Below, piece by piece: positions 24,730-33,897 of a stretch of 64,000 bases of DNA (position 1 is its first letter; each line of letters begins with the position of its first letter). The notes beneath the pieces are model-generated. The model had not been told where the DNA came from, made no database searches, and saw nothing but the letters and a program-made list of their open reading frames with translations. The DNA is from Nocardia sp. NRRL S-836 (GTDB lineage Bacteria > Actinomycetota > Actinomycetes > Mycobacteriales > Pseudonocardiaceae), in assembly GCF_001279525.1 (NCBI RefSeq), contig NZ_LGDY01000124.1, positions 1 to 64,000 on the forward strand, in the 5' to 3' direction. The position numbers and the translations under genes were made by a program.

Positions 24730-26112
24730 ATGACGTTGCTCGACACGACCATCGTGAACGTCGCGATGCCCTCGATGCAGGCGGGTCTCGGCGCGTCGCT
24801 CAACGACATCATCTGGGTGAACAGCGCGTACCTGCTGGCGTTCGCCGTGCCGCTGCTCATGACCGGCCGGCTCGGTGACCGGTACGGGCCGAAGCGGCTC
24901 TACCTGGTCGGCCTGCTGCTGTTCGTGCTCGCCTCGCTGGCCTGCGGGCTCGCGGGCAGTTCCACGGCGCTGATCGCCGCCCGTGCCGTCCAGGGGCTGG
25001 GTGCGGCGGCCATGACGCCGCAGACGATGGCGTTCATCACCCACCTGTTCCCCGCGGACCGGCGGGGTGCGGCGCTGGGCACGTGGGGGTCGGTCGCGGG
25101 CCTGGCCACGGTGTCGGGGCCGCTGCTGGGCGGTGTGCTGGTCACGCACCTGGGCTGGCAGTGGATCTTCTTCGTCAACATCCCGATCGGCGTGCTGGCG
25201 CTGGTGCTGCTCGCGCTGTGGGTGCCGGACCTGCAGACCGGCCGCGCGCACCGGTTCGACGTGCTCGGGGTGGTGCTGTGCTGCCTCGGGCTCGGGCTGG
25301 TGGTGTTCGGCATCCAGAACGGCGAGCACTACGGCTGGGGCCGGGTCGCGGGGCCGGTCACGATCGCCGGGGTCATCGCGGCGGGCGCGGTGCTGCTGGT
25401 CGCGTTCGTGCTCTGGCAGGCGGCCGCGCGCAACCCGGAGCCGCTGCTGCCGTTGCGGATCTTCCGCAACCGCGACTTCTCGCTCGGCAACGTCGCGAAC
25501 GTCGTCATCGGCTTCACCGTGACCGGCCTGTTCGTGCCGCTGGTGCTGTTCCTGCAGACCGTGCCGAAGCTGTCGCCGCTGATGGCGGGCCTGGTCACGG
25601 CACCGGCGTCGGCGATGTCCGGCCTCACGGCGATCTTCGCGGGCCGGTGGTCGAACCGGCCGAACGCCAAGGTGCTGCCGATCAGCGGGTTCCTGCTGCT
25701 GGCCGCGGGCATCGGCGCGATGACGTTCCTGCTGCACGACGGCATCCAGTGGGTGCTGATCCCCTCGCTCGTCGCCGCAGGCACCGGCATGGGGCTGGTG
25801 TACTCGCCGCTGACGAACATCTCCACGAAGTCGCTCGACCGGTCGCTGCTGGGCGCGGGTGCCGGCATCTACAACACGTCACGCCAGTTCGGGAACGTGC
25901 TGGGCAGCGCGGCGATGGGCGCGGTGCTGCAGGTGACGCTGGCCGCCACCGGCGACTTCACGGCGGCGGTGCGGGCGACGCTGTGGATGCTGGTCGCGGT
26001 GCTGGTGGTCGGGCTGGCCGCCGCCGCGGCCTTCCGGCCGGCCGGGAGTGCTCCCGTGCCAGACTCCCGGCGTGCACCTGATCCTGGCCTCTCAGTCCCC
26101 CGCTCGTCTTAG
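24730..26112 (+). CDS. MFS drug transporter, DHA2 (EmrB/QacA) family, N-terminus uncertain
   Basis: 460 residues from the first ATG, about 13-14 membrane helices, with the DHA2 signatures [22 protein letters not shown] (motif A) and G-P-L-L-G-G (motif C). It should export hydrophobic drugs or metabolites with protons. The ATG at 24730 is inside helix 1. The in-frame codons just upstream (24652-24729) encode a normal family N-terminus, A-S-W-R-A-V-Y-A-L-C-V-G-F-F, but contain no ATG, GTG or TTG; the frame is closed by TGA at 24649. Either a rare codon such as ATC (24658) starts it, with GGAAGAGG upstream, or there is a sequence error. It overlaps maf by 41 bp. Confidence 0.85.
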   Translation: MTLLDTTIVNVAMPSMQAGLGASLNDIIWVNSAYLLAFAVPLLMTGRLGDRYGPKRLYLVGLLLFVLASLACGLAGSSTALIAARAVQGLGAAAMTPQTMAFITHLFPADRRGAALGTWGSVAGLATVSGPLLGGVLVTHLGWQWIFFVNIPIGVLALVLLALWVPDLQTGRAHRFDVLGVVLCCLGLGLVVFGIQNGEHYGWGRVAGPVTIAGVIAAGAVLLVAFVLWQAAARNPEPLLPLRIFRNRDFSLGNVANVVIGFTVTGLFVPLVLFLQTVPKLSPLMAGLVTAPASAMSGLTAIFAGRWSNRPNAKVLPISGFLLLAAGIGAMTFLLHDGIQWVLIPSLVAAGTGMGLVYSPLTNISTKSLDRSLLGAGAGIYNTSRQFGNVLGSAAMGAVLQVTLAATGDFTAAVRATLWMLVAVLVVGLAAAAAFRPAGSAPVPDSRRAPDPGLSVPRSS

Positions 26113-26671
26113 CGTGCTCAGGGCGGCGGGCGTCGAACCCGTCGTGCGCGTCTCCGGTGTCGACGAGGACGCGCTGCTCGCGGCGCTGGCCGACGCCTCG
26201 CCCGAGGACCGGGTGGTGGCGCTGTCCGCCGCGAAGGCGGAGGCGGTCGAGCACGACGACGAGTGCGTGGTCATCGGGTGCGACTCGATGCTGCTGTTCG
26301 AGGGCGAGCTGGTCGGCAAGCCCGGAACGGTGGAGGCGGCGCGGGAGCGGTGGCAGCGGGTGGCCGGCAAGAGCGGCGTGCTGATCACCGGTCACACCGT
26401 GCTGCGCGTGTCCAGCGGCGAGGTGGTCGGCAGGGCCTCCGCGGCCGAGTCGACGACCGTGCGGTTCGGCACGCCGAGCGCCGACGAGCTGGAGGCGTAC
26501 CTCGCGACCGGCGAGCCGTTGCAGGTCGCGGGCGGTTTCACCATCGACGGGCTCGGCGGCTGGTTCGTCGACGGGATCGACGGCGACCACACCTCGGTGA
26601 TCGGCATCAGCCTCCCGCTCACCCGGCGGCTGCTGGGCCGGCTGGGTGTTGGGGTGTCCACACTCTGGTAG
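26072..26671 (+). CDS. maf: Maf-like nucleoside triphosphate pyrophosphatase
   Basis: 199 residues. Maf proteins hydrolyse modified or canonical dTTP/UTP/CTP, keeping the nucleotide pool clean. N-terminal L-A-S-Q-S-P-A-R-L loop, catalytic G-C-D-S-M and K-P-G-T motifs are present. GTG at 26072 places V-H-L-I-L-A-S-Q at the N-terminus and lies within the 3' end of the MFS gene. In M. tuberculosis the homologue Rv3282 also follows accE5. Confidence 0.93.
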   Translation: MHLILASQSPARLSVLRAAGVEPVVRVSGVDEDALLAALADASPEDRVVALSAAKAEAVEHDDECVVIGCDSMLLFEGELVGKPGTVEAARERWQRVAGKSGVLITGHTVLRVSSGEVVGRASAAESTTVRFGTPSADELEAYLATGEPLQVAGGFTIDGLGGWFVDGIDGDHTSVIGISLPLTRRLLGRLGVGVSTLW

Positions 26672-26852
26672 ACGCTGGTCACAGTTCACCCGATCAGGGA
26701 AGACTGCCCCCGGAGCGCGCGTTGGGGGTATGCGGTGAACGAGCATTTGACGCGTCGTCGGAACATCGACCACGGACGCAGGACGAGCACGGGCTGTACG
26801 GGCTGACCGCCCCCAGTCCCGTTCCGCTCATCCCTGCCCAGGAGATGTTCCC

Positions 26853-28136
26853 GTGTCGCTCGTCCAGACATACCGCAAGCCCAAGGTCTTCGGCCTGACC
26901 GTGCTCGCCGCGCTCGTCCTCGGCGCGCTCGCCGGCTGGCTCGGCAAGGGCACGTGGCTCGCGCCCGTGCTCGCCTGGATCGGCAGCAACTTCACCAAGC
27001 TGCTCCAGCTCACCGTCATCCCGCTGGTGTTCACGGCGATCGTCGTCGGCATCGCGTCGCTGCGGCACCTCGGCGGCGGCCGCACCGCCGCACGCCTCGG
27101 CGGCAAGACGTTCCTGTGGTTCGGCATCACGTCGCTGATCGCCGTGCTCATCGGGCTCGCCGTCGGCGCTGTCCTCAAGCCCGGCCAGGGCGTCCACATC
27201 GATCCCGCCGCCGGCGCGGTCGACAAGCTCGCCAAGCGCGCGTCCGGCTCGTGGAGCACGTTGTTCGACAACCTGATCCCGTCGAACATCTTCAGCGCCT
27301 TCACCGAGGGCGACGTGCTGCAGGTCGTGTTCATCGCGGTGCTCGTCGGCTTCGCCGCCTACGCGCTCGGCGAGAAGGCCGCGCCGTTCACGAACCTGGT
27401 GCGCTCGTTCTTCGACATCGTGCAGAAGGTCGTCGGCTGGATCATCCTGCTGGCCCCGATCGGCATCTTCGGCCTCATCGGCAACGCCGTCGCCACGTAC
27501 GGCAACTCGTTCGTGCGGCCGCTGTTCTCGTTGATCGTCGCCGTCTACCTCGGCACCGCGATCGTGCTCTTCGTCGTCTACCCGGTGCTGCTGAAGTTCG
27601 TCGGCAAGGTCTCGCCGGTCGAGTTCTTCCGCAAGTCCTGGACGGCGATCCAGTTCGCGTTCGTGTCCCGCTCGTCCGGCGCGACGCTCCCGTTGTCCCG
27701 CAAGGCCGCCACCGACCTCGGCGTCTCGCAGGAGTACGCGAACTTCGCCGTGCCGCTGGGCACCACGACCAAGATGGACGGGTGCGCCGCGGTCTACCCG
27801 GCCGTCGCGACGATCTTCATCGCGAACCTGTTCGGCATCCAGCTCTCGGTGTGGCAGTACGTCGGCATCGTCGCGGTGGCCGTGTTCGGCGCGTTCGCGA
27901 CGGCGGGCACGACCGGCTGGTACACGATGCTCACGCTGACTCTGGGCGTGATCGGCCTGCCGCCGCAGGTGATCGCGACCGGTGTGGCCGTGGTCTACGC
28001 GATCGACCCGATCCTCGACATGATGCGCACCGCGACGAACGTGGCCGGGCAGATCACCGTGCCCGTGGTGGTCGCGCGCAGCGAGGGGCTGATCGAGGAC
28101 GGCGCTCCCGCCGAGAAGGAACTGATCAACGCCTGA
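26853..28136 (+). CDS. Dicarboxylate/amino acid:cation symporter (DAACS family)
   Basis: 427 residues with eight membrane helices and two re-entrant hairpins. S-R-S-S-G-A-T-L-P (HP1 Ser-rich tip), the K-M-D-G variant of the N-M-D-G sodium site (T-T-K-M-D-G-C-A), the A-G-T-T-G HP2 tip and the D-P-I-L-D-M-M-R-T-A-T-N-V helix 8 binding site are clear. It takes up glutamate, aspartate or C4-dicarboxylates with Na+ or H+. GTG at 26853 with AGGAGA upstream. The M for N change before D-G is worth noting for ion choice. Confidence 0.93.
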   Translation: MSLVQTYRKPKVFGLTVLAALVLGALAGWLGKGTWLAPVLAWIGSNFTKLLQLTVIPLVFTAIVVGIASLRHLGGGRTAARLGGKTFLWFGITSLIAVLIGLAVGAVLKPGQGVHIDPAAGAVDKLAKRASGSWSTLFDNLIPSNIFSAFTEGDVLQVVFIAVLVGFAAYALGEKAAPFTNLVRSFFDIVQKVVGWIILLAPIGIFGLIGNAVATYGNSFVRPLFSLIVAVYLGTAIVLFVVYPVLLKFVGKVSPVEFFRKSWTAIQFAFVSRSSGATLPLSRKAATDLGVSQEYANFAVPLGTTTKMDGCAAVYPAVATIFIANLFGIQLSVWQYVGIVAVAVFGAFATAGTTGWYTMLTLTLGVIGLPPQVIATGVAVVYAIDPILDMMRTATNVAGQITVPVVVARSEGLIEDGAPAEKELINA

Positions 28137-28211
28137 GCGTTCGTGTCCTGGACGTTCGTGCTCTGAACGTTCGTGCCTCAAGCGTTCGCGTTCTAGGTGT
28201 TCGTGCAGGGA
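28137..28211. repeat. 15-bp tandem repeats, five copies
   Basis: Consensus RCGTTCGTGYTCTRR repeated five times exactly head to tail (28137, 28152, 28167, 28182, 28197) beginning directly after the symporter stop codon. The last units cover the 3' end of the convergent hypothetical gene. Confidence 0.85.
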
Positions 28212-28849
28212 CGGAGCTGAGACAACTTCGGCGCCGGTGTGGGCCAGCCTGGCAGCTGCTCCCGCGCCGGCGCCGCCTGCGTGCAGCCGATGTCCGGGCC
28301 GAGAGCGCTGAAGACCTGCACGAACGCGTTCCTGCACTGACCGCCGCACGCGAGCTGCGCGGCGACGATGTCCGCGACGCCGTCCTCGTTGACGTCGTGC
28401 AGCCCGAGGTAGGCGGCGCTGGCCAGGTAGGTGGTCTGGATGCGCGACCACGTTCCGTTCTTGCGGACCAGCACCTCGCCGAGCACCTTGTTGTTGTGCG
28501 GGCCGCGCACCAGGCACACGCTGACCGCCGCGTCCTGGCACAGCAGCGAGTCGCCGGTGATCGTCGCGCCCGCCTCCGCGGTGGTCATCTCGAAGATGAA
28601 CGTGCCGGTCCCGCCGGTCACCCTGATCCGCCCGCCGCCGGTGCCGCCGAGCAGTTCCACCATGTCGTTGCCGACCGACCTGCCGACGATGGACTGGCAG
28701 ACGGTGCTGCCGCAGCGCATTCCGCCGCCGTTGCCGGACTGACCTGAATCGGTGTGGTCGGGGCGCTGGAGGTAGGCGAACACCAGCCCCGCCACGACCA
28801 CGACGGCAGCGACGACGGCGACCACCTGCGAGGACCTGGGTGCACCCAC
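28193..28849 (-). CDS. Membrane-anchored extracellular protein, possibly FG-GAP/VCBS-like
   Basis: 218 residues. One N-terminal membrane helix (about 7-26: V-V-A-V-V-A-A-V-V-V-V-A-G-L-V-F), then an exported domain with several Cys. L-H-D-V-N-E-D-G-V-A-D-I-V-A resembles the calcium-binding D-x-N-x-D-G-x-x-D of FG-GAP/VCBS or EF-hand-like repeats. GTG at 28849 is the best start because it puts the helix at the N-terminus; the frame continues to 29050 but would overlap accA3. No ribosome site is obvious. Function unknown. Confidence 0.65.
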   Translation of the reverse strand: MGAPRSSQVVAVVAAVVVVAGLVFAYLQRPDHTDSGQSGNGGGMRCGSTVCQSIVGRSVGNDMVELLGGTGGGRIRVTGGTGTFIFEMTTAEAGATITGDSLLCQDAAVSVCLVRGPHNNKVLGEVLVRKNGTWSRIQTTYLASAAYLGLHDVNEDGVADIVAAQLACGGQCRNAFVQVFSALGPDIGCTQAAPAREQLPGWPTPAPKLSQLRPCTNT

Positions 28850-28982
28850 AGAGCAGATTGTGGCCGATGCCCCCAGGATGGCTGTGAAGTGAGCCGTCTC
28901 TCCCTCTCGGAGTTCACCGATTTCCGTAGACTGCGGCACCAGCCAGAGCCGTAATTGCCGGTCCAGCAGGAGGTACGACGCC

Positions 28983-30764
28983 GTGTCGCTGCGCAAGGTC
29001 CTCATCGCCAACCGCGGTGAGATCGCCGTCCGGGTCATCCGCGCCTGCAAGGACGCCGGGCTGACCAGCGTCGCCGTCTACGCCGACCCCGACCGCGACG
29101 CGCCGTTCGTCCGGCTCGCCGACGAGGCGTTCGCGCTGGGCGGCAACACCCCTGGCGAGAGCTACCTGTCCGTGGAGAAGGTGCTGGCCGCCGCCGCGCA
29201 GTCCGGCGCGGACTCCGTGCACCCCGGCTACGGCTTCCTGTCCGAGAACGCCGAGTTCGCCCAGGCCGTGATCGACGCGGGCCTGGTGTGGATCGGCCCC
29301 ACCCCGCAGGCCATCCGCGACCTCGGCGACAAGGTGACCGCGCGGCACATCGCGATGCGCGCCGGCGCGCCACTGGTGCCCGGCACCAAGGACCCGGTGT
29401 CCGGTCCCGACGAGATCGTGGCGTTCGCTTCCGAGCACGGGCTGCCGGTCGCGATCAAGGCCGCGTTCGGCGGCGGCGGCCGCGGCCTGAAGGTCGCGCG
29501 CACGCTGGAGGAGATCCCGGAGCTGTTCGACTCCGCGGTTCGCGAGGCCGTGACGGCGTTCGGCCGCGGCGAGTGCTTCGTCGAGCGCTACCTGGACAAG
29601 CCGCGCCACGTCGAGGCACAGGTGCTCGCGGACACGCACGGCAACGTGATCGTCGTCGGCACCCGTGACTGCTCACTGCAGCGCCGCCACCAGAAGCTGG
29701 TCGAGGAGGCGCCCGCGCCGTTCCTGACCGACGAGCAGCGCGCCACGATCCACTCCTCGGCGAAGGCGATCTGCCTGGAGGCCGGCTACCACGGCGCCGG
29801 CACCGTCGAGTACCTCGTCGGCCTGGACGGGTCGATCTCGTTCCTGGAGGTCAACACCCGCCTGCAGGTCGAACACCCCGTGTCGGAGGAGACGACGGGC
29901 CTCGACCTGGTGCGCGAGCAGTTCCGCATCGCCGCCGGCGAGAAGCTGCGGTACACCGAGGACCCGGCGCCGCGCGCGCACTCGATCGAGTTCCGCATCA
30001 ACGGCGAGGACGCCGGCCGCGGCTTCCTGCCCGCGCCGGGCACCGTGACCACGTTCATCGCGCCGTCCGGCCCCGGTGTCCGCGTGGACGCCGGCGTCGA
30101 GAGCGGCTCGGTGATCGGCGGCCAGTTCGACTCGCTGCTGGCCAAGTTGATCGTGACCGGCTCCGACCGCGACGAGGCCCTGGCCCGCGCCCGGCGGGCG
30201 CTCGACGAGATGGTCGTCGAGGGCATGGCGACCGTGCTGCCGTTCCACCGGGTGATCGTGCGCGACGCGGCGTTCACCGCCGAGACGCCCGAGGGCTTCA
30301 CCGTGCACACCCGGTGGATCGAGACCGAGTTCGACAACCAGATCCCGCCGTTCTCCGGTGGCGCCGAGGCCGGGTCGGACGAGACGCCGCGGCAGACCGT
30401 GGTGGTCGAGGTCGGCGGGCGGCGGCTGGAGGTGTCGCTGCCGGGTGACCTCGCGGTCGGTGCGCGGCCCGTTGGTGGTGCTGGTGCCGGCGGAGGGAAG
30501 AAGCCGGCGAAGGCGAAGCGCGGGGGTGGCGGGTCGGCCGCCGTCTCGGGTGACGCGGTGGCGGCGCCGATGCAGGGCACGATCGTGAAGGTGGCTGTGG
30601 AGGACGGGCAGACCGTCGCGGCCGGGGACCTGATCGTGGTGCTGGAGGCCATGAAGATGGAGAACCCGGTGACGGCGCACAAGGCGGGCACCGTGACGGG
30701 GCTTTCCGCGTCGGCCGGGGACCCGATCACGCAGGGGACCGTGATCTGTGAGCTGAAGGACTGA
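28983..30764 (+). CDS. accA3: Acyl-CoA carboxylase alpha subunit (biotin carboxylase plus biotin carrier)
   Basis: 593 residues. Biotin carboxylase domain (1 to about 450; [15 protein letters not shown]-grasp loop [20 protein letters not shown]), a Gly/Lys-rich linker and a C-terminal carrier domain with the biotinylation site E-A-M-K-M-E-N. It charges biotin with CO2 for AccD5 and other beta subunits. GTG at 28983 with AGGAGGT upstream. The counterpart of Rv3285. The biotin Lys is the target of the BirA encoded at 21163. Confidence 0.96.
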   Translation: MSLRKVLIANRGEIAVRVIRACKDAGLTSVAVYADPDRDAPFVRLADEAFALGGNTPGESYLSVEKVLAAAAQSGADSVHPGYGFLSENAEFAQAVIDAGLVWIGPTPQAIRDLGDKVTARHIAMRAGAPLVPGTKDPVSGPDEIVAFASEHGLPVAIKAAFGGGGRGLKVARTLEEIPELFDSAVREAVTAFGRGECFVERYLDKPRHVEAQVLADTHGNVIVVGTRDCSLQRRHQKLVEEAPAPFLTDEQRATIHSSAKAICLEAGYHGAGTVEYLVGLDGSISFLEVNTRLQVEHPVSEETTGLDLVREQFRIAAGEKLRYTEDPAPRAHSIEFRINGEDAGRGFLPAPGTVTTFIAPSGPGVRVDAGVESGSVIGGQFDSLLAKLIVTGSDRDEALARARRALDEMVVEGMATVLPFHRVIVRDAAFTAETPEGFTVHTRWIETEFDNQIPPFSGGAEAGSDETPRQTVVVEVGGRRLEVSLPGDLAVGARPVGGAGAGGGKKPAKAKRGGGGSAAVSGDAVAAPMQGTIVKVAVEDGQTVAAGDLIVVLEAMKMENPVTAHKAGTVTGLSASAGDPITQGTVICELKD

Positions 30765-30774
30765 GCGCGCGCTG

Positions 30775-30836
30775 ACGCGGGGGTCCCCCTGGGAGGTGGG
30801 TCCCCCGCGACCCAACGTACTCAGGGGGTCTGACAA
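30775..30836 (+). terminator. Hairpin plus shared 20-nt motif after accA3
   Basis: CGCGGGGG (30776-30783) pairs with CCCCCGCG (30802-30809), ten bases after the accA3 stop; then GTACTCAGGGGGTCTGACAA (30817-30836), the second copy of the motif. Same order as after accE5. Confidence 0.7.
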
Positions 30837-30883
30837 CCGCGGACGCCCCGATTCGCGGACGCTACACCTGCGCTCAGTGATGC

Positions 30884-30932
30884 CACGCGGGAAGCATTCG
30901 TACGACCGGATCGTACGAAAGGTCCCCGCGTG
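30884..30932. repeat. Solitary CACGCGGG palindrome
   Basis: CACGCGGGAAGCATTCGTACGA ... TCGTACGAAAGGTCCCCGCGTG forms an imperfect 49-nt hairpin of the same type as the cluster at 7700-8202. It lies in the 338-bp gap 30765-31102, which otherwise contains the accA3 terminator and no gene. Confidence 0.75.
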
Positions 30933-31102
30933 CGATCAGCGGTGAGCCTCGATTCGCGAACACCCCGGTCCGCAAGCCCTCGGCCCGCGCCAGCCTGACC
31001 ACCACAGCCCACGGCCACCGCGCCCAGCCGCCTGTGACGGCCGGCTGTGATCTGCGAGCGTCCGGGCCCGGCCATGCCGCACGGCTCACCTACGATTGCA
31101 GC

Positions 31103-31489
31103 GTGAGCGACCCGTCGAGGGACATCCGCATCGGTGACGCCGAACGCAGCCAGGCGCTGCAGGTGCTCGGCGAGCACATGAGCGCGGGCCGCATCGACGT
31201 GAACGAGTACGGCGAGCGGTCCGCGAAGATCACCACGGCGAAGACCCGGGGTGAGCTGCTGGCGTTGTTCTACGACCTGCCGGATCCGCGGCCGCAGTTC
31301 GGCGTGCCCACGCCGATGTTCGACCGGCCCTCCGCCGCGCCCGCGCGCCGGTGGGAGGGTGCGGTGGTGCCGGTGGTCGGGATCGCGGTGGTGATCGCCT
31401 TCTTCGTGGTCGTCAAGAACCCGCTGATCTTCCTGCTCATCCCCGCCGTGGCGATCCTGTGGGGCCAGTGGAACGGACGCCGGCGCTGA
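31103..31489 (+). CDS. DUF1707 domain protein with two membrane helices
   Basis: 128 residues. N-terminal DUF1707 (about 5-55: I-R-I-G-D-A-E-R-S-Q-A-L-Q-V-L-G-E-H-M-S-A-G-R-I ... E-Y-G-E-R), an actinobacterial domain of unknown role often joined to membrane segments, then two close membrane helices (about 88-105 and 107-122) and a basic C-terminus. GTG at 31103. Ends 22 bp inside the HAD gene. Confidence 0.85.
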   Translation: MSDPSRDIRIGDAERSQALQVLGEHMSAGRIDVNEYGERSAKITTAKTRGELLALFYDLPDPRPQFGVPTPMFDRPSAAPARRWEGAVVPVVGIAVVIAFFVVVKNPLIFLLIPAVAILWGQWNGRRR

Positions 31490-32265
31490 AACCGTTGCTG
31501 TTGCTCGACCTCGACGGGGTGTTGCGGGCCTATCCGCCGACGCCGCCGGACATCGCCGCCATCGCGTTCGAGCCCGCGCTGCTCGATCGGGCCGTCACGG
31601 GGAAGATCACCGACGCGCAGTGGCACGACGAGATCGCGAAGACCATTCAACGCGAGCGGGTTGACGCCTGGGCGGCCGGCGGCGAGGTCGTGCGGGAGGC
31701 GTTGCAGCTGGTCAGGGCCGCGCGGAGGCAGTGCTTCGTGGCGTTGCTGTCGAACGCCACCACGCGGCTCGAGGCCGACCTGAGCCGGCTGGGGCTCGAC
31801 GGGGAGTTCGACGCGGTCTTCAACTCGGCACGGCTCGGGCTCGCCAAGCCGGATCCCGCGATCTACCGGCGGGTGCTCGACGAGCTCGGCCGCACCACGG
31901 CGGTGTTCTGCGACGACGACGCGGAGAACGCCGCCGCGGCGACCGCGGCCGGGTTGGACGGGGTGCACGTGCCGGACACGGAGGCGTTGCGGGTCGCGCT
32001 CGCCACGCGCGGGCTGATCCCGCCGACCGTGCTGGTGGTTCTGCCCGACCGCGACGAGGCCGAGGAGCTCGCCGGGGAGCTGGGGCGGCAGGGCTGGGCG
32101 CCCGCGCTGGTGCACCGGGACATGCTGGCCGGTGAGGACGACGCCGAGGACGTGGACTGGGTGATCGAGCTGACCGCGGCCCCGGACGGCTCGCCCGCCT
32201 CCGCGCACCGACACGAGCTGGACGTGCTGGCGGAACGGCACGACGGGTTCACCGCGGACGATTAG
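31468..32265 (+). CDS. HAD-family hydrolase with extra C-terminal domain
   Basis: 265 residues. The HAD core has motif I L-D-L-D-G-V-L (nucleophile Asp), motif II L-L-S-N-A-T-T, motif III Lys in A-K-P-D-P and motif IV F-C-D-D-D, so it is likely an active phosphatase or dehalogenase-like enzyme with a helical cap. After about residue 190 a separate domain of about 75 residues begins (T-V-L-V-V-L-P-D-R-D-E-A-E-E-L-A ... W-V-I-E-L-T), acidic and alpha/beta, reminiscent of RraB-type folds, but that match is weak. GTG at 31468. Confidence 0.8.
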   Translation: MERTPALKPLLLLDLDGVLRAYPPTPPDIAAIAFEPALLDRAVTGKITDAQWHDEIAKTIQRERVDAWAAGGEVVREALQLVRAARRQCFVALLSNATTRLEADLSRLGLDGEFDAVFNSARLGLAKPDPAIYRRVLDELGRTTAVFCDDDAENAAAATAAGLDGVHVPDTEALRVALATRGLIPPTVLVVLPDRDEAEELAGELGRQGWAPALVHRDMLAGEDDAEDVDWVIELTAAPDGSPASAHRHELDVLAERHDGFTADD

Positions 32266-32275
32266 CCTCTCCGGC

Positions 32276-32842
32276 GTGGAGCCAGTCGAGATCAACGCCG
32301 GCGAGTACTACCTGAGGGCGTTCCGCCGGGACGACCGCATCGACGACGTTCCCGCCCTCGTGGCGGCGTTCGCCGACGAGGACACGCGCCGGTACATGCC
32401 GAGGATGGGCCTCCACAACGAGGCGGCCGCGGAGGTTTTCGTCGAGTACCTCAGCGTCGGCTGGCGCTACGAGCAGCGCGTCTCGTGGGCGGTGTGCGAT
32501 GCGACCACGGCCGAGGTGCTGGCCGGGGTGGTGATCCGCGACCTCGACCTGCAGTTCGGGCTCGGTGAGATCACCTGCTGGACGCAGCCCGCGCACCGCG
32601 GCAGGGGTGTGCTGACGACCGCGCTCAACTCGACGCTGGCCTTCGCGTTCGGCGGGCTGGGCGTGCACCGGGTCGCCTACCGGCACGCGGTGTCGAACAA
32701 GCCGTCACAGCGGGTCGCGGAGAAGTGCGGATTCACCCTGGAGGGTCGACTTCGGGACGAGGCGATCGTCGATGATCAGCGCGAAGACATGTTGCTGTGG
32801 TCTCGGCTGGCCACGGATCCGGCACCGGAGCGGCTACGGTGA
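32276..32842 (+). CDS. GNAT-family N-acetyltransferase (RimJ/RimL type)
   Basis: 188 residues. Acetyl-CoA-binding motif A is Q-P-A-H-R-G-R-G-V-L-T-T-A-L, followed by V-H-R-V-A-Y-R and N-K-P-S-Q-R-V-A-E-K-C-G-F, the standard GNAT core, close to ribosomal-protein or aminoglycoside-like N-acetyltransferases. GTG at 32276, 10 bp after the HAD gene, so probably one transcript. Substrate unknown. Confidence 0.88.
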   Translation: MEPVEINAGEYYLRAFRRDDRIDDVPALVAAFADEDTRRYMPRMGLHNEAAAEVFVEYLSVGWRYEQRVSWAVCDATTAEVLAGVVIRDLDLQFGLGEITCWTQPAHRGRGVLTTALNSTLAFAFGGLGVHRVAYRHAVSNKPSQRVAEKCGFTLEGRLRDEAIVDDQREDMLLWSRLATDPAPERLR

Positions 32843-32848
32843 CCGGCC

Positions 32849-33433
32849 ATGCGGATCCGAGCGCTCCTCGTCCTCGCGGTGACGCTGGCCGGGTGCACGG
32901 CCGGGCCTGAACGCAGCTCCGGCGGCAGCAGTGCGCCGCCACCGCCGTCGACCACGGCCTCGGCGACCAGGCCGTCGCTGCCGCCACGCCCGCTCGCGAT
33001 CCCGCTGGACGAGCTGGACCCGTGCGCGGTGCTGACGCCCGACCAGCGCGTGGCGCTGAGCCTGGACAACCCGCCGAGCGCGTACCTGGAGAGCAGCTTC
33101 GGTGGCGCGAAGGCGTGCACGATGCGCAGCACCACCAGCGGCAACGTCGCCCGGCTCGCGCTCGTGCTGGTCTCCGGCGCCGACGTGTGGCTCTCGGAGA
33201 ACGCCCAGGTGGAGTACACGGTGAGCACGATCGAGGGCTATCCGGCGGTTACCGTCCGCACACCCGAGATGGACGACGTCTGCAACGTCGAGCTCGACGT
33301 CGCGGAAGGCCAGTTCCTCGACGTCATGTTCCGCGACGGCGGCAATTCCACTGCGGTGCAACAAGATCATTTGTGTCTGGGTGCCCAGCGGGTGGCGGAG
33401 GCCGCGATGGCCAGTTTGCTCCAGAAGCGCTGA
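32849..33433 (+). CDS. DUF3558-family lipoprotein
   Basis: 194 residues. Signal peptide with lipobox L-A-G-C at 13-16 predicts a membrane lipoprotein. A Ser/Pro-rich spacer leads to the DUF3558 domain (D-P-C-A-V-L-T near 58 through the C-terminus, four Cys that can pair). DUF3558 lipoproteins are common in Pseudonocardiales and often precede ESX substrate genes as here. Function unknown. Confidence 0.88.
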   Translation: MRIRALLVLAVTLAGCTAGPERSSGGSSAPPPPSTTASATRPSLPPRPLAIPLDELDPCAVLTPDQRVALSLDNPPSAYLESSFGGAKACTMRSTTSGNVARLALVLVSGADVWLSENAQVEYTVSTIEGYPAVTVRTPEMDDVCNVELDVAEGQFLDVMFRDGGNSTAVQQDHLCLGAQRVAEAAMASLLQKR

Positions 33434-33530
33434 CCCACACGGGGGGTTGTCACCCAACGCACTCCACAGCGTTACCTTCGGTGGTTAGAGTGGCCAAGCG
33501 CTTGTAGGTACAACTGCCGGAGGTTCCACC

Positions 33531-33896
33531 ATGCCGCCAGGGGGACGCAGCGGGGCTGACTCCTCGCCGCCCGTCCAGCACGAGCTGAACGTGGAACCAG
33601 AGGCGATCCCGGCGTTGCGCAGCACGTTCTCGGCCGCGCTGACGAAGCTCGACAAGCAGATCGAGCTCGCGATCACCGAGTTCCGGGTGCGGCCGTGGGC
33701 GGGTGACCCGGTCAGCGCCGAGGCAGCGGAGAAGTTCAACGAGCGGTCGGTCACCGACGGCGACTCCGCACTGGAGGCGCTGCAGAACTACCAGCGGCAG
33801 CTCAAGACCGCGATGGACAACCTCAACCAGATCGAGCGCCAGTACCGCGTCGTCGAAGGCGACAACACCGGGCTGATGGGGAAGAGTGGTTGCTGA
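33531..33896 (+). CDS. WXG100-like helical protein, type VII partner
   Basis: 121 residues. Helical throughout with W-A-G (W-x-G) at the predicted hairpin turn near residue 57 and a conserved N-terminal N-V-E-P-E-A-I. No signal peptide. It is encoded directly before a PPE-like protein and EspG, like the PE partner in mycobacterial PE-PPE-EspG clusters, so it most likely pairs with the next gene's product. ATG at 33531 with GGAGG upstream. Confidence 0.78.
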   Translation: MPPGGRSGADSSPPVQHELNVEPEAIPALRSTFSAALTKLDKQIELAITEFRVRPWAGDPVSAEAAEKFNERSVTDGDSALEALQNYQRQLKTAMDNLNQIERQYRVVEGDNTGLMGKSGC

Positions 33897-33897
33897 G

